NCBI RefSeq assembly: GCF_019749295.1
Contig: NZ_JACWFG010000006.1
Span: forward strand, 1 to 64,000
Direction: 5' to 3'
DNA: 64,000 bases
Source: Neobacillus niacini
Lineage (GTDB): Bacteria > Bacillota > Bacilli > Bacillales > Cytobacillaceae
Part shown: one piece after another, positions 1-7,609 of the stretch
How positions within the stretch are numbered: position 1 is the stretch's first letter
How the letters are laid out: the number at the start of each line of letters is the position of its first letter
Program-made: the position numbers and the translations under genes
Notes under the pieces: model-generated
Seen by the model: the letters and a program-made list of their open reading frames with translations, nothing else
What the model was told of the DNA's origin: nothing
Databases searched by the model: none

Positions 1-1
1 A

Positions 2-79
2 GTCCTCAATCCAGGGTCTTGAGGACAAATCGCACGAGCTGCCAAGAAGGATTAGTCCTTAATCCAAGATCTTAAGGAC
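2..79. repeat. Pair of related hairpin repeats upstream of doxX-like gene
   Basis: Two copies of an inverted repeat lie 53 bp apart. Copy 1 (2-26) pairs GTCCTCAA with TTGAGGAC around a 9-nt loop. Copy 2 (55-79) pairs GTCCTTAA with TTAAGGAC around a 9-nt loop. The loops are related (TCCAGGGTC and TCCAAGATC). The two arm differences are compensatory: C-to-T on one side is matched by G-to-A on the other, so pairing is kept. They could be a genomic short repeat, an operator pair or RNA hairpins; the sequence does not decide. Confidence 0.6.
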
Positions 80-226
80 AATTCCCCGCACACTAGCAAG
101 TTCAACATTCCGTCATATCTTTTCAAACAAACTGTGAACTTAACACTATCCCCATGTTATTAACTATCAAAATCCAATATAGTATGAGTATAAAGAACAA
201 CCAAATATTGAAAGGCGGAATGACTT

Positions 227-730
227 ATGTTTAACAACTTTTTGAGAGAAAATAAAATCTCTGCTGCTATTTTAACTATTATTCGTTTATACCTTGGCTA
301 CGCTTGGTTCACAGCAGGTTTTCATAAAATTACAGGCGGCTTCGACGCTTCTGGATTCTTAAAAGGAGCAATCGCGAAACCAGTAACAGGTCCAGACGGA
401 AATATGGTATACAGCTGGTATGTAAACTTCCTAGAAAGCTTTGCACTGCCAAACATCGACGTGTTCAACTTCATCGTTCCTTGGGGCGAAACATTAATTG
501 GTTTAGGACTTATGCTTGGATGTTTAACAACAGCAGCAATGTTCTTCGGATTAGTAATGAATTTCAGCTTTTTCCTAGCAGGAACAGTATCTCATAACCC
601 AACAGACATATTCTTAGGCTTCATCATCTTAACAGCAGGCTTCAACGCTGGTAAATATGGTTTAGACTACTGGGTAGTACCATTCATCAACAAAACAGTT
701 AGAAAAAACAAAGCAAAAGCAACTGTTTAA
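227..730 (+). CDS. DoxX family membrane protein
   Basis: This 167-residue protein has about four hydrophobic segments and the DoxX-family look: an N-terminal helix with RLYLGYAWFTAGFHKITGG, a central segment with PWGETLIGLGLMLG, and a C-terminal helix before a short basic tail. DoxX proteins are small integral membrane proteins; some are linked to quinone or thiol redox chemistry, but the role of this one is not known. The ATG at 227 follows an AAAGGCGG ribosome binding site. It is a single-gene unit ended by the terminator at 741-776 and converges on the GH84 gene, so it is probably not part of the glycan locus. Confidence 0.85.
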   Translation: MFNNFLRENKISAAILTIIRLYLGYAWFTAGFHKITGGFDASGFLKGAIAKPVTGPDGNMVYSWYVNFLESFALPNIDVFNFIVPWGETLIGLGLMLGCLTTAAMFFGLVMNFSFFLAGTVSHNPTDIFLGFIILTAGFNAGKYGLDYWVVPFINKTVRKNKAKATV

Positions 731-740
731 TAGCAAACAA

Positions 741-776
741 AAAAGACGATTCGGTCCCCCTCGAATCGTCTTTTTT
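741..776. terminator. Bidirectional intrinsic terminator, left edge of glycan locus
   Basis: GACGATTCG pairs with CGAATCGTC around an 8-nt loop, with an A-tract before and a T-tract after, so it can end both the doxX-like gene and the convergent GH84 gene. The same stem recurs at 39726-39751. Confidence 0.9.
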
Positions 777-786
777 ACTAAATCGC

Positions 787-3700
787 TTAGTTCTTATCAA
801 CCTTTATGTCATAAATGGCTGGGGTTTTTCCTTCCGGCCATTCAATCTTTAGGTCTAGCACGGGCGGGATATGATCTGTTGGGAAAAATTGATAGCCAGA
901 ATTGATGATACCAAGCTTTCTCCAACCTGTTGCGGTTCGTACAGAAACTTCACTTCCTGATATGTTGTTTGGATCTTCTAAAATTGTAATCCCCGTTACT
1001 GTCTTTTCTGCTTCCCCAATATGATAAAGAATTTCACCTGCTTCTTGTCCGGCTGGTTTGAATTTCGTATTGAGGTTGCCATCAATCAGATAATCTTTGG
1101 TATTTCCTGTTGTATTTGCTGCAGTAGTTGATATCGTTGGATTATTGACCTCAGGGTAATACTCTCCATCGTTGATAACCAATTCCTGCATCCGCACCCA
1201 CTTATCTGAACCGACTTTTGTTCGTGTCATCTTAAATCTTAAGTACTTAATCTTTTGGTCTAAATCTCTGACTTCTTTTGCTCGGTATGGGGCTTCGTGC
1301 TGGTCAAATATTGCTTGTGCCAGGTCTGAATTTTCAGCTTCACCCTCATTTGGACCATCTTGGCTGCCAAAGGTCATGACAGTTGTCCATTCGTTACCAT
1401 CTAATGAGGCCTCAATAATAGCGTGTCTTGGATAATCATGCTCACCTTCATTAATTACTGCTTTAAGACTATTAAGCGTAATTTCTTGGCCCATATTATA
1501 GGTAATATACTTGCCGGCTGTTTGGCTATTCTTAAACCATCCAGGTGTATTGAGATCACCATCAAAGAGGTCAAGCGGGTTTTCAACACTTGTGTAATTT
1601 GTTTCTGCAACGGATTTAGGTTCCACCTCAAAGGAAGATACGGTTAGACTTTCTAAAGTAAATTCTACTGGCTTTGCTTGTTTATTTAACAGCCTTATAT
1701 ATCTGGCATCAGCTGGCTCAGCCTCATCTTTTACCTTTTCCCACTTTATCCCGTTTAAGGATGTTTCCAACGTTAAGCCTTTAACCATAGGGGCTTCAAT
1801 GTCCATGACATCCTTGACTCTGCTTAATTTTACTCCTAGGTATTCACCTTTGTTTAGCGTAATCGGACCCGCAGCATTGATTGATGTTGTGGTTTTGTTT
1901 TCTGTTAGAGGTACGGTTTTATATTTTTCTACATTTGTAAAGATACTGGCCGTTGTTTCTTCCACTTGAAGGTCCAGCAGTTGTGCAACCTTTGGTGAAA
2001 TTTTAGCCTCTAAGTTATCAGTAAATGGCTGCAATCTTTTTTTAGCTGGTTTTGCTTTCATCGTGCCGCTTAGTAATGGACGATCATAGTTTAAGCTTTG
2101 CTGGCGCAGCGCCGTTGCTTTTGCAAAATGATTCCAGGCGGCTGATTTATTTCCTTTTTCAATGGCGAGGTCCGTTTTAATAAACTCGATGTCAGCTAAT
2201 ACCATGTCTCTTAACGCTTTGACAAATGGCGCTAACTCTTCCTTTAGCTTTTCATTCTTTGTTTTTGTTAAAAATTCATCTGCAGCGTCAGCAATAATCT
2301 GGAGCTGTGCAATGGCTTCTGGTGCAACGTCCTTTAATGAATCCGCGTTATTAACTTTGGTTGTAATAGAGTCTAATAAACTCTTAATTTCTTCACTTTC
2401 TGAAAGTTTAAGTCCATTGGGATCGGCATCGGACATATGTTTTGCTAAGGTATGAAACTCTTCTGCTGCATCTGGTTCGATATAGTGAAAGCTGTCCTCC
2501 CAGCTTTTTTGTGCATTAAACTTTTCTGTATTCCACGCATAATCGGCAACTGCAAAGATGGCGATTTTTGAAGCCTCAGCTTCCTGCATCGGGTTTGTCA
2601 CAGCACCAGCGAGATTCTCTATGCCAGTCTCAAGCATTTCCCCTTTTCCTAAAAACACACGTGACATATCAACATCATTGACTGGCCAGTTAAGCCAGAA
2701 TAATGGATCTCGTCTTGTGACCCCATTGTTACTTCTATTCTTAAATGTATCAATGGTCGACTGGACAATTGGGGCACAAGTCGTCGAACCAGTCCAAAAG
2801 ATTTGTATATTTTCATCGAATCCCTTTTCATAGGCATTTAGCTCCGCAGCATTCCACGCCCAGCTGGAATTATAGCTTGCCGGACAATAAAGAATATCAT
2901 AGACATCGCCTTTTTCATCTGCCCATTGGGATACAGCATTCATCAATTGGACCACATAATCAAGTGGCAGATTTCCAACATCATCACCTAAAACTCCGAA
3001 TTGCCGGACTCCCACGTCGTATAATTGGTCAAATTTTGCCAGCATCTTTTCGGTATTCTCCGGAAGCAGCTCCATAGCGGCTTGCTGCCCTTGTGTACGA
3101 GCGATATGGGCCACTTCTCCTAATGGAGAGATTGTCCAAACAAAACGAGTTTTTGTCTCATTTCCAACTTGGGCCATTTCCCCGATTTCAGCTAACATGT
3201 CTCCTGGATAAGGCTCCCCCCATTTTTCGCGATGATACGGGTCGTCCTTCGGTGCAAAGACATAGGAGGTCGCTTTAAATTGACCGGCAAACTCCATGAG
3301 AGACATACGGTCCTCATTGCTCCACGGAATACCATAGTACCCTTCAATAAAACCTCTAATTTCTGTATTGGCATAGTCGTTAATGGTTAAATGCCGGACA
3401 ACCTTGTCAGGGGATTGTGCCAGGATTGCGTTTAATGTCACCACACCATAAAAGCTGGCATCTGTATCTTTACCTAGTATCGTAATGGTATTCTCTTGAA
3501 TGTCTAATTGGTAGGCATCAATTTTTGAAAAATCAAAACCCTCGCTATTTACATTTGCAGCTGCATAGGAATCTACCGGACCATTTGAGCCTTTTGTTCC
3601 TACTAAAATATTTATTTTATCATCTGCTGGTTCAGTTCCAATGGACGGGACGGAGTAGCCATTTTGTTTAAAAATCGTTTCTACTTTTTTTCTAGTGACG

Positions 3701-3909
3701 GAATCAATGGTGTTGTCATAGATGACTTGAATGGATTTTTCTAATGTAAGCGATCCTTGATGGTAGGTTATATCTTGAGGTAAAGGGTATATTTCATATT
3801 CCATAGGTGAATCCTCCTGTGCTGCTGCAGTAAAGGTGCTCATGCTCATTACGGTTGAAAACAACATTGTAAAAATGATGGATAAATTGAGCCAAAACTT
3901 GGTTTTCAA
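787..3909 (-). CDS. Secreted GH84 beta-N-acetylglucosaminidase
   Basis: This 1040-residue enzyme starts with a signal peptide (about residues 1-30). It then has a GH20b-like alpha/beta domain (about 36-175), a GH84 barrel (about 185-480) and a helical region (about 490-640). The C-terminal half is beta-sandwich, with F5/8-type (CBM32-like) modules near 780-905 and 920-1040. The GH84 catalytic pair of neighbouring aspartates is D309/D310 in GVLGDDVGN; the domain opening RGFIEGYYGIPWS is typical. Family members of the NagJ/NagH type remove terminal beta-linked GlcNAc by substrate-assisted catalysis. There is no sortase or lipoprotein anchor, so it is probably released. It would trim GlcNAc outside the cell, feeding the neighbouring GH85 system. 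It is transcribed away from the rest of the locus and has its own promoter and a leader hairpin (see 4007-4054). Confidence 0.92.
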   Translation of the reverse strand: MKTKFWLNLSIIFTMLFSTVMSMSTFTAAAQEDSPMEYEIYPLPQDITYHQGSLTLEKSIQVIYDNTIDSVTRKKVETIFKQNGYSVPSIGTEPADDKINILVGTKGSNGPVDSYAAANVNSEGFDFSKIDAYQLDIQENTITILGKDTDASFYGVVTLNAILAQSPDKVVRHLTINDYANTEIRGFIEGYYGIPWSNEDRMSLMEFAGQFKATSYVFAPKDDPYHREKWGEPYPGDMLAEIGEMAQVGNETKTRFVWTISPLGEVAHIARTQGQQAAMELLPENTEKMLAKFDQLYDVGVRQFGVLGDDVGNLPLDYVVQLMNAVSQWADEKGDVYDILYCPASYNSSWAWNAAELNAYEKGFDENIQIFWTGSTTCAPIVQSTIDTFKNRSNNGVTRRDPLFWLNWPVNDVDMSRVFLGKGEMLETGIENLAGAVTNPMQEAEASKIAIFAVADYAWNTEKFNAQKSWEDSFHYIEPDAAEEFHTLAKHMSDADPNGLKLSESEEIKSLLDSITTKVNNADSLKDVAPEAIAQLQIIADAADEFLTKTKNEKLKEELAPFVKALRDMVLADIEFIKTDLAIEKGNKSAAWNHFAKATALRQQSLNYDRPLLSGTMKAKPAKKRLQPFTDNLEAKISPKVAQLLDLQVEETTASIFTNVEKYKTVPLTENKTTTSINAAGPITLNKGEYLGVKLSRVKDVMDIEAPMVKGLTLETSLNGIKWEKVKDEAEPADARYIRLLNKQAKPVEFTLESLTVSSFEVEPKSVAETNYTSVENPLDLFDGDLNTPGWFKNSQTAGKYITYNMGQEITLNSLKAVINEGEHDYPRHAIIEASLDGNEWTTVMTFGSQDGPNEGEAENSDLAQAIFDQHEAPYRAKEVRDLDQKIKYLRFKMTRTKVGSDKWVRMQELVINDGEYYPEVNNPTISTTAANTTGNTKDYLIDGNLNTKFKPAGQEAGEILYHIGEAEKTVTGITILEDPNNISGSEVSVRTATGWRKLGIINSGYQFFPTDHIPPVLDLKIEWPEGKTPAIYDIKVDKN

Positions 3910-4000
3910 AAACGTTCCCCTCTTTCATTTGAAATTTTAAGCCGATGTTTTTTTTGCCATCCTCCTTTTTATTTTTTATATTTTGGTTGTTTGCTAGAAA

Positions 4001-4054
4001 ATAAAAAGGCACAGAAAACTCACGAGAAATCATCTCGATCTGTTTTCCATGCCT
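4001..4054 (-). terminator. Intrinsic terminator-like hairpin in the GH84 leader (candidate attenuator)
   Basis: On the minus strand, 13 nt starting AGGCAUGG pair with 13 nt ending UGUGCCU (two G-U pairs). An internal loop follows, then a CGAGA/UCUCG stem with a 5-nt loop. The U-rich run UUUUUAUUUU follows directly. It lies about 90-145 nt upstream of the GH84 start codon and downstream of the predicted promoter, with no minus-strand gene upstream that would need terminating. This is the layout of a transcription attenuator; the antiterminating signal is not identified. Confidence 0.65.
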
Positions 4055-4092
4055 AGTATGATCCAGTCACATGAAACCAAATATATACCCCG

Positions 4093-4122
4093 ATTCTAAA
4101 ACGCTTACATCATAAAGGTCAA
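4093..4122 (-). promoter_or_regulatory. GH84 promoter overlapped by cre-like box
   Basis: On the minus strand, TTGACC (4117-4122) and TAGAAT (4093-4098) are 18 bp apart, close to the sigma-A consensus. The box CTAAAACGCTTACA (plus strand, 4096-4109) matches 12 of 14 positions of the cre consensus TGWAANCGNTWNCA and covers the spacer and -10. CcpA binding here would block transcription. Confidence 0.6.
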
Positions 4123-4290
4123 CACATTTCCTAATTTCAGTAAGAAAGTACCACAAGGAATTATCTATTTAGGTGAAAAGAAGTAACTGCTATTCTAGCA
4201 GCCATTTTCACGGTATCCTGCTTCTTTAATTTGGACAGCAAATCTATTAATACTCCACTATTATAAAAATGGACCCAATTTTATAATAAT

Positions 4291-4304
4291 TGGAAGTGCT
4301 TCCA
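4291..4304 (+). promoter_or_regulatory. Palindromic cre-like operator upstream of GH85-1
   Basis: TGGAAGTGCTTCCA is a perfect palindrome. It differs from the cre consensus at two positions. It lies just after a TATAAT at 4282-4287, near the expected start of transcription, where a repressor would act. Related boxes occur at 17534, 24487 and 26141. Confidence 0.5.
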
Positions 4305-4340
4305 TTTTTGAGAAGCAATAAATGCTAGAGGAGGAACAAA

Positions 4341-7300
4341 ATGAGGAGAAAAGGAAGTACGTTGTACAGCCGCATTTTATCTGCATCGGCGGCAATCATG
4401 TTACTTGGTTCAATGGGGGCACCGGGGGCTAAAGCCGGGGTTAATGGAGATGGAACGGCTGTCGTCAATGAGAACTATGCGGACAAGCTCAGTCTTAAGC
4501 CGCTGGCACCCGCCTTCAATGTTGATTCACTCATGGAATGGTCACCTGAAAAGGATCCTGATGCTGAATTGAACCGCGCCAGCGTCCCCTTAAATGAAAA
4601 TCGATTCAAAGGATCCCAGATTAATCCACTAGCCAATCCAAAGGCTGGTATCACCTCTGCAGCCATCACGACGTGGAATCATGATGAGGCTAGTTCTGTC
4701 GGAAGCAATGACTTTAATGTATACGCTTTCGATAACTGGCAGCTGCTTGATTCTTATATTTACTGGGCAGGAACCAATGAGGGGATTTTTGCCATCCCTA
4801 CACCAGATATTGTGGATGCCGCCCACCGAAATGGGGTGCCTGTTTATGCAACACTTGGGTTCCCATGGGGCAGATCAGCTGAAGGAATTGTTGAGATAGA
4901 AAAGTTTACAAAGCAGGATGCAGACGGAAGTTTCCCTGTGGCTGACAAAATGATGGAAGTGGCAGAGTATTTTGGGTTTGATGGTTATTTCTTTAACCAA
5001 GAGACGTATGGTGTTAATCAGGAAACAGCTGTACGCATGAATGAAATGATGCGCTATATCAAACGGAAGTCAAACCTTCATGTCAGCTGGTACGATGCGC
5101 AGGACAATACGGGAAATATCAACTATCAGGATTCTATCAACAGTAAAAATGACATGTACGTGAAGCCGGCAGAGGACGGAGAATATGCCGTTGATGAGTT
5201 CTTTTTAAACTATAACTGGAACACCAGTAAGATTAACACAACCGTTGAAACGATGAATAGTCATAACCGCAACCCTTTTGACGCCTATGCAGGTTTCGAA
5301 ATTCAACAGAATTCTTATAATACAAAGATTAACACGGAAGCACTATTGGATGATAATAAACAGCCAAAGGTTTCCATCGCGCTTTATACACCAAACTCAA
5401 CAATGGGGCTGGCGGAAAATCCAGCTGACTTCCACGAAAAAGAAAAAAACCTCTGGACGGGACCGCAGGGTGACCCGACCCTTGCAGATGATTCTTCCGA
5501 TTGGAAAGGAATGGCTCGGTTTGTGACCGATTCGTCTGTTATTCAGGAAATGCCTTTTACCACAAACTTTAATAGCGGCCATGGAAAACAATACTTTGTT
5601 AATGGAAAAATTGCTAGTAATCTTGAGTGGAACAATCGCTCCATCCAGGATATTATGCCAACCTGGCGTTGGTGGATTCGCAGTGAAGGCAGCACAATTA
5701 ATGTATCCTATGATTTTGAAAAAGCCTATAACGGTGGTAATTCACTAAAATTCAGCGGAACGCTCGATGCCAACTCCAAAAATGACACTATGCTATACAG
5801 CACCAAACTTCCGATTACCAACAGTACAAAGGTCCGGGTGGTTTATGAAAATCAATCAGGTGCAAGTGTTTTGCTTGGTGTAGCATACAGTGAAGATTAT
5901 TCGCAGGATAACATGAAATACTATTCACTTCCAGCGACTGAAAAGGGCTGGCAGACAGCCATCGTTGACTTGGGAGAAGATGCAGGAAAAACGGCGTATG
6001 CTGTAAGTCTTAAGGTTAGTAACTCTGAAAAACTTGAAGACTATGCTTTTCATTTAGGTCAGCTATCCATTTTTGATACAGCTGAAGCAGTTTCATCGAA
6101 ACCTGCAGATTTGGAAATTTTAGAAGAAATGCAAAGAACAGCATTTGAGGCGGAAGCTCGTTTAAGCTGGAGCGAGCAGAAGAACGTACTGCATTATGAG
6201 ATTTATCAAGTTAATGCCGATGGGGTGGAAACACTATTGGGCGTTACACCAAATAACTATTTCTACAGTCCAAATATTACTCGGACAAATGAAAATGCAT
6301 CGAGTGATAATCTTACAACATTAAAGGTTGTGCCGATCAATCAAGATTATGTACGAGGTAAAGCTGCTGTTGTTGACTTTGAATGGGGAATGGGTACGGA
6401 TGCAACGGAGATTGAACAAAACCCAACCTCTGAGAATGTTGTCCTTGGAGCGCAAGTAACAGATGTGTCCGCAGAAAATGATGCTGAGCCTGCTGCGAAA
6501 GCATTAGATGGAACAGCAATCGGTAATAGTAAGTGGTGCGCAACGAATGCAAAATCTGGATTTATGGCCATTGATATTGGCGAGGAGAAAACAATCCAAC
6601 GCTGGCGTGTGGAACATGCAGAGTATGGCGGGGAAGCTAATAACATGAACACCGTTGATTTCGAGCTGCTTTATAAGAATGAAGCTGGTGAATGGGTCAG
6701 TGCTAAAAGAATTTCAGATAATACGAAGGCTGTGACCGATATTGTTTTAGATCAGCCTATTACTGCTCGAGAATTTAAACTGCAGGTCTACAATAGCGGT
6801 ACTTCTCCTTGGGGGGCAATTCGTATCTATGAATGGCAGATGTTTGAAAGTGACGCGCTGCCAAGAACGGAAAATATTATGATGCATTTTGCAGGTGCAG
6901 AAAATAATACGGGCGCTCAAGATAATGTGACAATTGATAGAGTTCAACAGGGCCAAACAGTTAGATTATATAGCTCTCTGGACGCAAAGGATGTGCTAGC
7001 AGAAAAGGCCGCCGATAAAGATGGAACCATTACCTTTGAACAGCTGGACTTTGGCCTTGAAGGCGGCAGAATCTATTATACTGTTCAAAACGAAGGTGAA
7101 AGAGAGAGTCTAAGGTTCAGCACAGGTTACTTGAATGAAAAGGTAACGGAAGTGATTCATCAAATTAATCATCTTCCTGCCCCGACCGATTTAACGTTAG
7201 ATGATAAGGATATCGTTAATGACTGTAAAGTTGCCTACAACAAGCTTCATCCAACTTTAAGAAAACAGGTCACGAACTATGATACCTTGGTTCAAGCAAT

Positions 7301-7349
7301 GGATCGTATACAGGAATTGAAAAGGGATTTTAATAATGGAAGCAAATAG
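4341..7349 (+). CDS. Secreted GH85 endo-beta-N-acetylglucosaminidase (ENGase 1)
   Basis: This 1002-residue protein has a signal peptide (about residues 1-32) followed by a GH85 barrel. The family's catalytic Asn-x-Glu is N219/E221 in GYFFNQETYG. Downstream are a beta-sandwich (about 430-590), a fibronectin-III-like segment (about 590-690), a CBM32/F5-8-type domain (about 705-850) and a C-terminal helical tail. GH85 enzymes hydrolyse the chitobiose core of N-glycans through an oxazoline intermediate, leaving one GlcNAc on the protein and releasing Man(n)GlcNAc. It shares with the other two GH85 proteins a short N-terminal motif before the barrel (here MEWSPEKDPDAELNRASVPL). The start is the ATG after GAGGAGG. 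A long terminator follows, so it is probably monocistronic. Confidence 0.95.
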   Translation: MRRKGSTLYSRILSASAAIMLLGSMGAPGAKAGVNGDGTAVVNENYADKLSLKPLAPAFNVDSLMEWSPEKDPDAELNRASVPLNENRFKGSQINPLANPKAGITSAAITTWNHDEASSVGSNDFNVYAFDNWQLLDSYIYWAGTNEGIFAIPTPDIVDAAHRNGVPVYATLGFPWGRSAEGIVEIEKFTKQDADGSFPVADKMMEVAEYFGFDGYFFNQETYGVNQETAVRMNEMMRYIKRKSNLHVSWYDAQDNTGNINYQDSINSKNDMYVKPAEDGEYAVDEFFLNYNWNTSKINTTVETMNSHNRNPFDAYAGFEIQQNSYNTKINTEALLDDNKQPKVSIALYTPNSTMGLAENPADFHEKEKNLWTGPQGDPTLADDSSDWKGMARFVTDSSVIQEMPFTTNFNSGHGKQYFVNGKIASNLEWNNRSIQDIMPTWRWWIRSEGSTINVSYDFEKAYNGGNSLKFSGTLDANSKNDTMLYSTKLPITNSTKVRVVYENQSGASVLLGVAYSEDYSQDNMKYYSLPATEKGWQTAIVDLGEDAGKTAYAVSLKVSNSEKLEDYAFHLGQLSIFDTAEAVSSKPADLEILEEMQRTAFEAEARLSWSEQKNVLHYEIYQVNADGVETLLGVTPNNYFYSPNITRTNENASSDNLTTLKVVPINQDYVRGKAAVVDFEWGMGTDATEIEQNPTSENVVLGAQVTDVSAENDAEPAAKALDGTAIGNSKWCATNAKSGFMAIDIGEEKTIQRWRVEHAEYGGEANNMNTVDFELLYKNEAGEWVSAKRISDNTKAVTDIVLDQPITAREFKLQVYNSGTSPWGAIRIYEWQMFESDALPRTENIMMHFAGAENNTGAQDNVTIDRVQQGQTVRLYSSLDAKDVLAEKAADKDGTITFEQLDFGLEGGRIYYTVQNEGERESLRFSTGYLNEKVTEVIHQINHLPAPTDLTLDDKDIVNDCKVAYNKLHPTLRKQVTNYDTLVQAMDRIQELKRDFNNGSK

Positions 7350-7383
7350 GGGGAATCTCTGATTCTCACATTCTTCTGAAACG

Positions 7384-7434
7384 AAAGGGTCCAGTTTTTC
7401 ACTGTAACTATGCAGTGGGAAACGGATCCTTTTT
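7384..7434 (+). terminator. Intrinsic terminator after GH85-1
   Basis: AAAGGGTCC plus GTTTTTCACTG pair with CAGTGGGAAAC plus GGATCCTTT (three G-U pairs, one bulged A), giving a 20-bp stem and an 8-nt loop followed by Ts. Confidence 0.85.
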
Positions 7435-7609
7435 AATAGAGCACTCATTTTATGGATTAATTTTATATCGACTGTAATAACTTTATGACTTGCCGCTATT
7501 CTATTGCTGTTTGCGTATGGTTTTCTTATTGTAAGTACAAGAAGTATTTTGTTTTTTACTAATGACAGCGTTTTCGCGCTTTAGAAATTGTTTAAAGGAG
7601 TGTTGTCTC

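Larger units (their letters stand above)
3910..4340. other. Divergent control region between GH84 and first GH85
   Basis: This 431-bp gap holds the GH84 leader hairpin and promoter on the minus strand, and on the plus strand a TATAAT (4282-4287), a palindromic cre-like box (4291-4304) and the ribosome binding site of the GH85 gene. I see no credible gene in it. Confidence 0.7.

Noticed and set aside
3794..4033. 79-codon minus-strand frame over the GH84 start
   Set aside because: It overlaps the signal peptide of GH84 in another frame, has no good ribosome binding site and a low-complexity sequence; it is a shadow frame running through the leader.
4007..4086. LicT/SacT-type antiterminator target in the GH84 leader
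   Set aside because: Short patches (GGAT, TACT, AAAAC) look similar, but the order and length of the conserved 29-nt target are not met, and no antiterminator gene is nearby.
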